Shown here: in pieces, positions 1-7,066 of the stretch
Numbering within the stretch: position 1 is the stretch's first letter
How the letters are laid out: each line of letters opens with the position of its first letter
Assembly (NCBI GenBank): GCA_002450295.1
Contig: DJYX01000076.1
Location: 5,594-13,304, forward strand
Length of the DNA: 7,711 nt
Direction of reading: 5' to 3'
DNA from: Deltaproteobacteria bacterium UBA6967
GTDB taxonomy: Bacteria > SAR324 > NAC60-12
Notes under the pieces: model-generated
Databases searched by the model: none
The model's input: the letters and a program-made list of their open reading frames with translations, nothing else
What the model was told of the DNA's origin: nothing
Made by a program: the position numbers and the translations under genes

Positions 1-3000
1 ACCCTCCGCTGAAGTCTGTGATCGCCCTTCCAGCAAGCGAGAAAACAGTGGAATTTCTCGGGGTAATTTGGAGTCAGGTAGTGGTAAGAAGACTTCTGCG
101 TTGCGCTCCGTGACCTCTCCCTCTAGCAAGCCATTTTTATCATTTATATTGAGTGGAGGAGACGTCGCATAGCTTAGAAGTAGCTTTCCTTCGAGCGACT
201 TGAGATTGGGATGATAGATTCGTAGGCGTTCTTGGTACTCACGAGTCTGAATCAAGTAGTAGGCGATACGCGACCAAACTGGCAGAGCTCCACTGGAACC
301 TGTCAGGCGGAACCGGTTTGCAGTTGCTTCGGCTTCCCCAGGTCGATCTGAGCCAACATAGACGGCGATTGTGTAACCTCCCTGAGTTTGCATTCCCTGT
401 CGTGTTGGAACTGGCAGATGACCAACAAAGGTCGCATTTGAATAATTGTTGGCAGTTCCCGTTTTGCCCAGAGCAGGGATTTGTACTGTCACCTGTCTTC
501 CATCTTCACGCACATACTCTGTTTGTAGAAAGCGTTTTGCTCTTCGACCTGTTCCATACTCAACTACTGAACGCATGATTTCTTGCAAAGCTCGATTGAC
601 ACCGGGATCTAGAACGTTACGAGATTGATGATTCGCTGCGTAAATAGTTCTGCCCCCGGTATCCTCAATCCGTTGAATCAATGACCAATGATTTTTGGGT
701 GATGTGGAATCTCCAAAAACTTGACCCGTGGCCAGTGACTGATAGAGCATTGCAAGATCTTGTAGCGTTACGTCATTCGCACCAAGCGGAAACGAAAGCA
801 CCGGCTGAAGTGAGCTCTCGACACCTAGTAGGGCTGCTACTTCCACCACTGTCTGTAGGGAAAGCAGCATCCTGAAGTCATGATTCCAATAAAGACGTGC
901 CGTTGAATAGGGCTCCTGGCGCAATAAATCCTGCTGACGTTGTTGCATCAAGTCTTCAAGTCCCTGAAAAATCGTGGAACGGATCTTTCCGTGTAACCAA
1001 ATATTAGCTGGCGAAAAGAAGCGCTCTCGCTGATTCGAAGTCCAGACCTGATTGTACAAGCGGAAGCGATAGGGAGTTATGGGAACCCAGCCTTTTGTAA
1101 GATCACGAGGGTTCTCTGCGTAAGCTAATCGTGGGGGTATTGGGGTTTTATAAGGATCTGTCCGCAGCGCACTCTCATGAACATAAAAGTTTTGGATCCA
1201 CTCTCCTGCCACCTGATCATCAGTTTTAAAACTACCGTTGAGGAAAGCATCTTCTGTTTGTACCAGTTGCTGTCGCAATCGTTCTTGCACCTCCTGAAGG
1301 CGCAAAAAGTTATGTTCCAATAACTCTCTTTCGCGGCTTACACGCGCAGAACCCGAACGCAAGCGTGAGCGCACCTCAGCACGCCAGTTCCGACCATGAT
1401 AAAGATTGCGTAGCGCCTGCTCTTCTTCAGGTGGTTCAAAGGCAGTGTTGCGTAAAAGTTCCTGCCGAGCCGCCTCCATCAAGTACGGCTGCATTCGATA
1501 CTGAGTGTCAATAATTCCATAAGTATCTCGCAACCGGACAACGTAATCTGCACGGCTCTCATTCTCTTCTCGTGCAAAGCGGGCAAATTCCATTAGTCGT
1601 TCGAACTGCTCTAGGTCCAAGTAATCAAGCAGGTGTTCCAGCAAGTAGATACTGGCTAGATTCTCTGAAAGCGCGCCAGCCCAGACCATCGAACTTTGAT
1701 TATCTGGTGGATTATGATCGGGCTTGGGAATGTAGATTTCACCCTGCCATTGATAAACCCGATACTCATTGGACAAGGCCTCCAACGGATTCCAACCCAA
1801 CTCCATTGCCACCATGTACAGTAGCAACTTAAAGGTTGATCCAGGTTGACGATAGGCCTGCATGGCCCTGTTGAATCCACGAGGGTCAAATCCACCTGCA
1901 AAAGCCCGAACCGCACCATCTTGCAAAACCATCACACCACCGTCGAGGGTTGGCTGCTGTTCAATGCTTGCCTGCCAAATAGATCCGTCGTTATCACGTT
2001 GATGCAAGGCCACTAGAATTGAGCCACCAGTTTTCAGGTTCTCAAGCGCTTGCTGAAAATCTTTTTTTCGAAGTTTGTTGGGTGCTTGTGGATTTATTCG
2101 ACGGACGAACTCTTCCAACAATAAACCCCGCACTTCTGCCCGATCAGTTCCCACTTGAACCTTTACGCTCGGGTTATCTCCCAGCAACACCTCTTCAATT
2201 CGGCCAGTGTAGAAATTTCCTGATTCAGGTTGTAATGAGGATGGCTCTGGATTCGTGACTGGAGCAGCATAGCCATTGCGCTGAAATTCTAAGCGAGAGA
2301 GATGTCGCCGCAACTCAAACTGCGCAAGATATTGAAGATTGGGGTCAAGTGTCGTCTGAATGCGGAGTTCTCCCTTCTCCACACCCTCAGCACCATAGTC
2401 CTGTAAAATGGAGTGAAATGGCTCCTCGTTCATCTGCTGGCGGACCACCTCAATCTGGTGATTGTCTTGATAACGGAAAGACCCTTGTCGAAAAGCTACC
2501 AAATCCTGGGAAGCATCAAGGAAACGCTCCTCAGAGATGAGTTCCATTTCCAGCATATTCCGTAAGACATAGTCTCGACGCTCCGTTGCTCTCTCAACAA
2601 TACGCTGTATTTCCTCTGGATTCTGGGTTCGGAATGGATTGTAGTTTGCCGGCCCCTTAACCGAACCGGCAATGAAGGCGATCTCAGAAAGATTCAGGTC
2701 TGAGACATTTTTGTTGAAATAGTAACGGGCCGCTATCGCCAATCCCTGTCCTGTTCCATGCACGTGGAAGAGATTGGTATAGAATTCTAGAATATCTCTT
2801 TTGCTGTAGCGAGCTTCCAGCCGCAGAGCATCCAGTGTCTCTAGGGCCTTGTTTGCCCAACGATCCTCTCCGTGTTCTGGCCGGTGTTCAAACAAAAGTT
2901 CTGAAGTCTGCTGGGTGAGAGTACTACCTCCCTGAATAACACGCCCTGCAAGCAAATTAGCCCAAGACGCTCGAAGGATTCCAATAGGATCGACGCCGAT

Positions 3001-3336
3001 ATGCTGGTAAAAAGATTGGTCTTCACTGGCAATGATTGCGTCAAAGAATGCTTCTGGAATCACCGCATCCAGATCAGAATCAATCCGAGTTGGCTGGTTA
3101 GCCTGCAGGTAAAGAAGATGGACTTGATCGTAGAAGGCGCCTAATTTCGTGCGTTGATCACGATAGTAGACAGTTGTTTCGGTAAGCAGACGCTGCTGGA
3201 TCGCTTTACGATCAAGATGAGGGGCAGGAGCTAGAAACACAAGATAGCCCAGTACTGCTGTACCAGTCAGCAGTACTAGATTGATCAGCGTGAAGAGCCC
3301 GAAGCAGGCTTTGGCGACATATCGTGGAACTGACAA
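1..3336 (-). CDS. Bifunctional class A penicillin-binding protein (GT51 transglycosylase plus transpeptidase), C-terminus cut by window edge
   Basis: This membrane-anchored enzyme polymerises lipid II into glycan strands and cross-links the peptides on the outer face of the cytoplasmic membrane. The frame is open for 1112 codons down to base 1. A short basic N-terminus is followed by one membrane helix (about residues 12-36). The GT51 domain shows EDQSF...H.G (catalytic Glu about 105), GGSTLTQQ (136-143) and RYSKRDILEFY. An OB-like linker (about 373-440) leads to the transpeptidase domain with STFK (nucleophile Ser500), SEN (557-559) and KTGTA (958-962), so all three penicillin-binding motifs are intact. 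SxN and KTG lie about 400 residues apart, far more than in standard members, because of a charged, partly coiled-coil insertion (about 590-825). The first in-frame ATG lies deep inside the GT domain, so the start must be an alternative codon. TTG at 3336-3334 is the only good candidate after the in-frame stop at 3346-3348, although its ribosome site is weak. It lies just downstream of phhB, with possible translational coupling. The family is certain; whether it is of the PBP1A type is less so. Confidence 0.93.
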   Translation of the reverse strand, partial: MSVPRYVAKACFGLFTLINLVLLTGTAVLGYLVFLAPAPHLDRKAIQQRLLTETTVYYRDQRTKLGAFYDQVHLLYLQANQPTRIDSDLDAVIPEAFFDAIIASEDQSFYQHIGVDPIGILRASWANLLAGRVIQGGSTLTQQTSELLFEHRPEHGEDRWANKALETLDALRLEARYSKRDILEFYTNLFHVHGTGQGLAIAARYYFNKNVSDLNLSEIAFIAGSVKGPANYNPFRTQNPEEIQRIVERATERRDYVLRNMLEMELISEERFLDASQDLVAFRQGSFRYQDNHQIEVVRQQMNEEPFHSILQDYGAEGVEKGELRIQTTLDPNLQYLAQFELRRHLSRLEFQRNGYAAPVTNPEPSSLQPESGNFYTGRIEEVLLGDNPSVKVQVGTDRAEVRGLLLEEFVRRINPQAPNKLRKKDFQQALENLKTGGSILVALHQRDNDGSIWQASIEQQPTLDGGVMVLQDGAVRAFAGGFDPRGFNRAMQAYRQPGSTFKLLLYMVAMELGWNPLEALSNEYRVYQWQGEIYIPKPDHNPPDNQSSMVWAGALSENLASIYLLEHLLDYLDLEQFERLMEFARFAREENESRADYVVRLRDTYGIIDTQYRMQPYLMEAARQELLRNTAFEPPEEEQALRNLYHGRNWRAEVRSRLRSGSARVSRERELLEHNFLRLQEVQERLRQQLVQTEDAFLNGSFKTDDQVAGEWIQNFYVHESALRTDPYKTPIPPRLAYAENPRDLTKGWVPITPYRFRLYNQVWTSNQRERFFSPANIWLHGKIRSTIFQGLEDLMQQRQQDLLRQEPYSTARLYWNHDFRMLLSLQTVVEVAALLGVESSLQPVLSFPLGANDVTLQDLAMLYQSLATGQVFGDSTSPKNHWSLIQRIEDTGGRTIYAANHQSRNVLDPGVNRALQEIMRSVVEYGTGRRAKRFLQTEYVREDGRQVTVQIPALGKTGTANNYSNATFVGHLPVPTRQGMQTQGGYTIAVYVGSDRPGEAEATANRFRLTGSSGALPVWSRIAYYLIQTREYQERLRIYHPNLKSLEGKLLLSYATSPPLNINDKNGLLEGEVTERNAEVFLPLPDSKLPREIPLFSRLLEGRSQTSAEG
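3251..3277. repeat. Perfect 10-bp inverted repeat with 7-base loop inside the penicillin-binding protein gene
   Basis: AGTACTGCTG (3251-3260) is followed by seven bases and then its exact complement CAGCAGTACT (3268-3277). On the minus-strand mRNA this would form a stable stem-loop about 60 bases after the proposed TTG start, within the codons for the transmembrane helix (residues 20-29, Leu/Val/Thr-rich). There is no U-tract after it on the coding strand, so it does not look like a terminator. It could slow early elongation or protect the message, or be a by-product of CTG/GTA codons for leucine and valine. The repeat is directly visible; any role is inference. Confidence 0.6.
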
Positions 3337-3345
3337 GATCTCACA

Positions 3346-3693
3346 TCAGGTAGCAGGAAATTCATTTGCGTGAATCGGGTCACTCTTGGCAGCCATGATG
3401 AAATCACTCTCCACCAAGCCATCAATCTTGTGTGTCCAATAGCTCACACGTACGTTGCGGAAGGATAGTATCAACTCAGGGTGATGACCTTCTGATTCTG
3501 CTAGATTCGCAATTAAATTCGTGAAACGAAGAGCTTCTTGGTAAGAGGGAAAGACATAATCTTTCTGAAGATGATGCTCGTTGATCATCTTCCAGCCATT
3601 TTGCAATTCTTGGAGTAGCACTTCTAGCGCATCTCCTTTAAGCGGTGGAACACCTCCACGGCAAGGCGCACACTGCCTTTGGGACAACTCCAT
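3346..3693 (-). CDS. phhB: Pterin-4a-carbinolamine dehydratase (4a-hydroxytetrahydrobiopterin dehydratase)
   Basis: This cytosolic enzyme dehydrates 4a-hydroxytetrahydropterin, the product left by aromatic amino acid hydroxylases such as phenylalanine hydroxylase, so the pterin cofactor can be reduced and reused. The 115-residue protein has the usual family length. It carries the N-terminal CAPCRGGVPPL segment typical of bacterial members and the active-site signature E66-x3-H70-H71-P72, then F78, H88 and D97, in exactly the family spacing. It starts at ATG 3693 behind a strong ribosome-binding site (AAGGAGAA, seven bases upstream). It ends in TGA at 3348-3346, nine bases before the TTG start of the penicillin-binding protein and in the same frame, so the two are probably co-transcribed. 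No hydroxylase gene lies in the window, so the pterin source here is unknown; a few bacteria have this gene without a phenylalanine hydroxylase. The family call is firm; the physiological partner is not shown. Confidence 0.93.
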   Translation of the reverse strand: MELSQRQCAPCRGGVPPLKGDALEVLLQELQNGWKMINEHHLQKDYVFPSYQEALRFTNLIANLAESEGHHPELILSFRNVRVSYWTHKIDGLVESDFIMAAKSDPIHANEFPAT

Positions 3694-3813
3694 TATTCTC
3701 TTCTCCTTGAATTCGCTTGCTGCAAAATAAAGCCCACTGCAAACTATTGAAACACTTGTATTTTGCCTGGGCTAACCAGTATTTCGCAAATCAATTCCCC
3801 TGCATTCAGAAAT
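3694..3813. promoter_or_regulatory. Divergent intergenic region between phhB and the alpha/beta hydrolase
   Basis: This 120-base spacer must hold promoters for both directions, as the flanking genes point away from each other. Only weak sigma-70-like boxes are visible. On the plus strand TTGAAA (3747-3752) is followed after 18 bases by GCTAAC. On the minus strand TTTCAA is followed after 17 bases by TATTTT. Neither is convincing, and no clear operator repeat is seen. A TTG at 3763 in frame with the hydrolase gives a 17-residue extension, but it has no ribosome site and is not favoured as the start. Confidence 0.35.
3701..3708 (-). promoter_or_regulatory. Ribosome-binding site of the pterin dehydratase gene
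   Basis: On the minus strand the sequence reads AAGGAGAA, ending seven bases before ATG 3693. It is the strongest Shine-Dalgarno match in the window and fixes that start. The downstream penicillin-binding protein has no comparable site, which suggests its translation depends on ribosomes arriving from phhB. Confidence 0.75.
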
Positions 3814-4671
3814 ATGACAACTCCTCAATCTCACTATGTGTTGTGCTGTGAACGAGAACTCCATGTAGAAGTTTGGAATCCTGCTGCGAGTGAAACTCTG
3901 GTCCTTTGGCACGGATTGACACGTACAGGAAGAGACTTTCGCACACTGGCAACCCATCTCCCTCCACACTATCGCCTGCTAATTCCTGATACTCTTGGAC
4001 GAGGTCATTCGCAGTGGGCACAAGATCCAATAGTGGAATATACCGTCCCATTCTACATGAAACAGGCAGTTGCTTTGTTAGACCATTTTCAGGTCGAGCG
4101 TTGTGGCTGGATCGGAACTTCGATGGGTGGGACCATGGGCATGCTGCTTGGAGCCACCAGTTTACATAAGCTCTTGGTGGGACTAGTGATCAACGATATC
4201 GGTCCAGAGTTACCCACCGGAGCGATTCAGAGGATTGCGAGCTACGTTTCCAGGCCCCCAACTCTCAACAATTTTCAGGAACTGAAGCAGTACTTTCAGC
4301 AGGTCTACCAACCGTTTGGGTGGCTTAGTGATCAGGAATGGCAGGAATTAGCAATTTCCTCAGCTAGGAGGAAAGATGATGGGAGATGGACCGTTCACTA
4401 CGATGTACGTTTATCAGAACCCTTTGCCCAAGCGTCCCAAGGAAGAGATCTGTGGGAGATCTACGAGCAGATTTGTTGTCCAGTGATGATTCTTCGAGGT
4501 GAATTTTCCGATATACTGACTCCCAGTGTTGCAGAACAAATGACAACTAGGGGGCCAATGGGAAAGTTGTTTACCCTCCCGAACTGTGGACATGCACCCT
4601 ATCTGAACACTCCCGAACAAATCGGTCTTCTAAAGAAATTTTTGCAGGAGATTTTCCACCAAGCTTCCTAA
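3814..4671 (+). CDS. Alpha/beta hydrolase
   Basis: A 285-residue cytosolic alpha/beta-hydrolase-fold enzyme, probably acting on an ester or amide; the substrate cannot be told from sequence. The N-terminal LVLWHGLTRTGRDF segment supplies the oxyanion-hole His-Gly (residues 33-34). PDTLGRGHS follows, and the nucleophile elbow is GTSMGG with Ser103. The likely acid is Asp233 in RGEFSDILTP, and the catalytic histidine is His260 in NCGHAP. The triad is complete and the length is normal. The segments HGLTRTGRDF, GTSMGG and NDIGPEL belong to a widespread proteobacterial-type subgroup usually annotated only as alpha/beta hydrolase. I chose ATG 3814 because an upstream in-frame TTG at 3763 adds residues unlike the family and lacks a ribosome site; the ATG itself also has only a weak one. 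It is the only plus-strand gene here. It converges on the aminopeptidase gene, with a 4-base overlap of the stop codons and no terminator between. Confidence 0.9.
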   Translation: MTTPQSHYVLCCERELHVEVWNPAASETLVLWHGLTRTGRDFRTLATHLPPHYRLLIPDTLGRGHSQWAQDPIVEYTVPFYMKQAVALLDHFQVERCGWIGTSMGGTMGMLLGATSLHKLLVGLVINDIGPELPTGAIQRIASYVSRPPTLNNFQELKQYFQQVYQPFGWLSDQEWQELAISSARRKDDGRWTVHYDVRLSEPFAQASQGRDLWEIYEQICCPVMILRGEFSDILTPSVAEQMTTRGPMGKLFTLPNCGHAPYLNTPEQIGLLKKFLQEIFHQAS

Positions 4672-6470
4672 GCAGCTGCCTGTAACCGCTGCGACCAGTT
4701 ACAAGCTTGCTGGAGATACTCTTTCTCCCCGTCTTCATTGAGGAGTGGTGAAATCTCTTCCCAAACTCGCTTGTGATAGTGCTGCAACCAATTCCATTCG
4801 TCTTCTGTAAGCAGTTCTTCGCAGACTAGCTTACGCTCAAAGGGGATCAGGGTCAGTGTGTCAAAGCAAAGCCACTTTTTGCCATCTGGATGCCTAGGAT
4901 GCTGGGTAGCTGACTGCACAACATAGAGATTTTCCAAGCGAACTCCTCCCCAACCCGTGCGATAGTACCCAGGCTCATTGGAAATGATCATTCCAGACCG
5001 AAAACCAACATCTCCAGCAAAGGCCGATATGCGTTGTGGCCCTTCATGCACTCCAAGGAAGGCTCCTACGCCGTGACCCGTTCCATGTCCAAAATCAAGT
5101 CCTTCATTCCATAACAAAGATCGAGTCACACCATCCAGCACCGCACCATTCGTACCCTCAGGAAAAACCTGGCGAGCCAGTCGAATATGTGCTTGCAGCA
5201 CCCTCGTATAGCATCGTTGTTGCTCAGCATCAGGCTCTCCCCAGATCATCGTACGAGTCGCATCGGTTGTTCCTCCTCCACACTGAATTCCAGAGTCGAC
5301 CAATAGGAATTCGCCATCTGTCAGAATTTTCTCTGCACTCGGATTGCTGTAATGAACAATCGCTGCGTTAGCACCAGCTCCAGCAATTGTTTCAAAGCTC
5401 AAATCTGCAAAATCTGGTCGTTTCTCATAGTAGCTACGTAGCCATCCAGCATATTGTTGTTCACTTACCTTTTCACTATTCCGCTCAGCTTGCTTCAATC
5501 TAGCAAGACTCTGAACTTTTCCAACTGCTGCCTGTCGGTGAGCGTAGCGAATACGCTGCAATTCGACTTCATTCTTCAGAGCACGTGGCATGATAACTGG
5601 ACTTTCTGCTTCCAATACCTGGGCAGATTGATCTTGTAATAATAGCAAGGTGCCCATTGTAACCCCCTGTGGGTCCAACCAAACATACGCAGAATCATCC
5701 GCTGCTAAATGCTTCAAGGTGGGAGCGTAGTCCTCATATGGATAGAACGTCCAATCCGTTAGTGATTTTAGTTCTGTGCTAGTAGGAAAATGACAAAAGC
5801 AGATTGCTTCTGTCTTGGAAATCAGCGCATAGGATTCGAAGACTGGATTACAAGGAACGTCCTTTCCCCGCAAATTAGTCAACCAGGCAATCTCATCCAG
5901 CTGGGTCAACAATAAATGCGTAGCCTGATGCTTATCCAATTGGTCACGTAATTCAGTCAACTTTTCTGAGGTGGAACGACCCGTCCAAGAAAGTGGCAAC
6001 AAATTAGGTTCTACCCGTTCAGGCATCGCAATTGATCCGGTCTGATCAACCAAGTTACCAGGCACTGGTACCAACTCCGACTGGCAGCTCATCAACGCCT
6101 GTGACCAACGTCGCCAACTCCGTGGGCTAACTGTAAACGGATCTACTCCGAAACGACATCCAATCGATTGCCCTGCGAGCCATTCCACGACGTCTGGAAC
6201 TCCGGCGAGCCCTAGTTTTCGGATTTCAAAATGATCTCCGCTTTGCGCATCTGCTTGAATATGGTAGCGAGAGTCTACAAAAAGCTGCGATCGTCCTTCC
6301 CGCAGAACAATCGCAATGCCAGCAGATCCATTGAATCCGCTCAATGCTTCCAAACGACGGTGGTGTAGAGGCACATACTCGTTGAGGTGCTCATCTGTCG
6401 TTGGTACTAAATAGCCATCTAATTCAGATTCCTGAATCAACTTCTGTAGCTGAGACAGACGACTGGACAT
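4668..6470 (-). CDS. pepP: Xaa-Pro aminopeptidase, long three-domain form (peptidase family M24B)
   Basis: This dinuclear-metal (usually manganese) peptidase removes an N-terminal residue that precedes proline and works in peptide turnover, most likely in the cytosol since no signal peptide is seen. The 600-residue product matches the long APP1-type form with two creatinase-like N-terminal domains (about 1-155 and 160-300) before the pita-bread catalytic domain, rather than the roughly 440-residue short bacterial PepP. All five metal ligands are present: D392 (VDSG), D403 (TTDATRT), H466 (GTGHG), E499 (NEPGYY) and E513 (RLEN). H373 in IVHYSNP is the usual active-site histidine. The C-terminal tail with FDTLTLIPFERKL also fits the long form. 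The start is ATG 6470, with a modest AGAG ribosome site eight bases upstream. The stop codon overlaps that of the convergent hydrolase. The gene lies 77 bases downstream of the small secreted protein gene, with a hairpin in the gap, so co-transcription is possible but uncertain. Confidence 0.94.
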   Translation of the reverse strand: MSSRLSQLQKLIQESELDGYLVPTTDEHLNEYVPLHHRRLEALSGFNGSAGIAIVLREGRSQLFVDSRYHIQADAQSGDHFEIRKLGLAGVPDVVEWLAGQSIGCRFGVDPFTVSPRSWRRWSQALMSCQSELVPVPGNLVDQTGSIAMPERVEPNLLPLSWTGRSTSEKLTELRDQLDKHQATHLLLTQLDEIAWLTNLRGKDVPCNPVFESYALISKTEAICFCHFPTSTELKSLTDWTFYPYEDYAPTLKHLAADDSAYVWLDPQGVTMGTLLLLQDQSAQVLEAESPVIMPRALKNEVELQRIRYAHRQAAVGKVQSLARLKQAERNSEKVSEQQYAGWLRSYYEKRPDFADLSFETIAGAGANAAIVHYSNPSAEKILTDGEFLLVDSGIQCGGGTTDATRTMIWGEPDAEQQRCYTRVLQAHIRLARQVFPEGTNGAVLDGVTRSLLWNEGLDFGHGTGHGVGAFLGVHEGPQRISAFAGDVGFRSGMIISNEPGYYRTGWGGVRLENLYVVQSATQHPRHPDGKKWLCFDTLTLIPFERKLVCEELLTEDEWNWLQHYHKRVWEEISPLLNEDGEKEYLQQACNWSQRLQAAA

Positions 6471-6501
6471 TTATAAATCTCTTTTGATTTGCGATTAGTT
6501 T

Positions 6502-6529
6502 GTGTTGGCCTTCAAGGCCAACACTTTTT
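6502..6529 (+). terminator. Perfect 9-bp hairpin followed by five T on the plus strand
   Basis: GTGTTGGCC (6502-6510), loop TTCAA, then GGCCAACAC (6516-6524) and TTTTT (6525-6529). It has the form of an intrinsic terminator for rightward transcription. However, both flanking genes are transcribed leftward, and the nearest rightward gene ends at 4671. Read leftward, the stem is followed by AAACTAA and not a U-tract. It may stop antisense transcription, act as an RNA stem between two co-transcribed genes, or be a protein-binding palindrome. The structure is certain; the role is not. Confidence 0.5.
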
Positions 6530-6547
6530 GGGGAATGTAGGGAACAA

Positions 6548-6976
6548 TCAGAATAGTTTGATCGGTGATTTAACACCTTCGGTAGGATAACGCGGGCGTG
6601 GGCGACTAGATGGACGTGTCCCGTATTCAGGCTTTACTCTGAATGGATTGAAGTTCCGGCGTTGCGTATCATCATCTTCCAACACAGATCGTCGGAGCGA
6701 ACCGTAGTTCAGTGGATAAACCGGCGGACTTCCCGTATTGCTCTCCAACATGCTGTTCACTGAACGGCCCCTACGAACCTCAGCTTGGTATGCTTGATCA
6801 TAGTAGCCACTTTGATAACCAGCACGAGACTGTGTTCGATGCTGCTGAAGTTGCTCATAGTTAATGCCTGGGCTTCGCGGCGCCATTGGCTTTCCACCGG
6901 TGATTCTTCGAGCTTCAGCTTCCTGTACTCCAAGATAGAGCAACACAAAGCACATCCATACAATCCATGGTTTCAT
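6548..6976 (-). CDS. Small secreted Arg/Tyr/Pro-rich protein of unknown function
   Basis: I do not recognise this 142-residue protein. It begins with a typical Sec signal peptide: MK, a hydrophobic core (WIVWMCFVLLYLGV, residues 4-17) and AEA before Arg-Arg, giving a likely signal peptidase I cut after Ala22. There is no lipobox cysteine at the cut. The mature part of about 120 residues has low complexity, is strongly basic and rich in Arg, Tyr, Gln, Pro and Ser, has no cysteine, and carries an Asp-rich patch (EDDD, 100-103) and a proline/arginine tail (about 121-131). It looks disordered and could bind the cell envelope or nucleic acid, but that is a guess. I chose ATG 6976 over an in-frame ATG at 7024 because it directly precedes the signal peptide and has a purine-rich GAGAGATAGG stretch upstream, whereas the earlier ATG has no ribosome site. 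It lies 90 bases downstream of the cysteine-cluster gene. Confidence 0.72.
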   Translation of the reverse strand: MKPWIVWMCFVLLYLGVQEAEARRITGGKPMAPRSPGINYEQLQQHRTQSRAGYQSGYYDQAYQAEVRRGRSVNSMLESNTGSPPVYPLNYGSLRRSVLEDDDTQRRNFNPFRVKPEYGTRPSSRPRPRYPTEGVKSPIKLF

Positions 6977-7006
6977 AATCCTATCTCTCTTCTTGGATTT
7001 CGATTT

Positions 7007-7035
7007 ATGATAAAAGATGTGCAAATACCAAACAA
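7007..7035 (-). promoter_or_regulatory. Candidate sigma-70-type promoter for the small secreted protein gene
   Basis: On the minus strand TTGTTT (7035-7030) is separated by 17 bases from TATCAT (7012-7007), one mismatch from the consensus -10 box. The predicted transcript would start around 7000, about 25 bases before ATG 6976 and downstream of the alternative ATG at 7024, which agrees with the chosen start. The -35 box matches only three of six positions, so confidence is low. Confidence 0.35.
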
Positions 7036-7066
7036 ATATTTTACCACCTTCTTCTATCGAAGATCT

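Noticed and set aside
318..2540. Several plus-strand open frames of 60-90 codons across the penicillin-binding protein region
   Set aside because: They lie opposite a continuous minus-strand coding frame with clear GT51 and transpeptidase motifs, and their translations resemble no protein.
3763..3813. TTG at 3763 as the start of the alpha/beta hydrolase
   Set aside because: It would add 17 residues with no family similarity and lacks a ribosome site; ATG 3814 gives the normal family N-terminus.
5036..5371. A 111-codon plus-strand open frame inside the aminopeptidase gene
   Set aside because: It is antisense to the conserved catalytic core of the M24 peptidase and has no ribosome site or recognisable motif.
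6977..7024. ATG at 7024 as the start of the small secreted protein
   Set aside because: It adds a charged 16-residue stretch before the signal peptide, has no ribosome site, and lies upstream of the predicted transcription start.
7040..7066. Possible terminator after the cysteine-cluster gene
   Set aside because: Only a 5-bp stem (TCTTC/GAAGA) without a U-tract is present, too weak to call.
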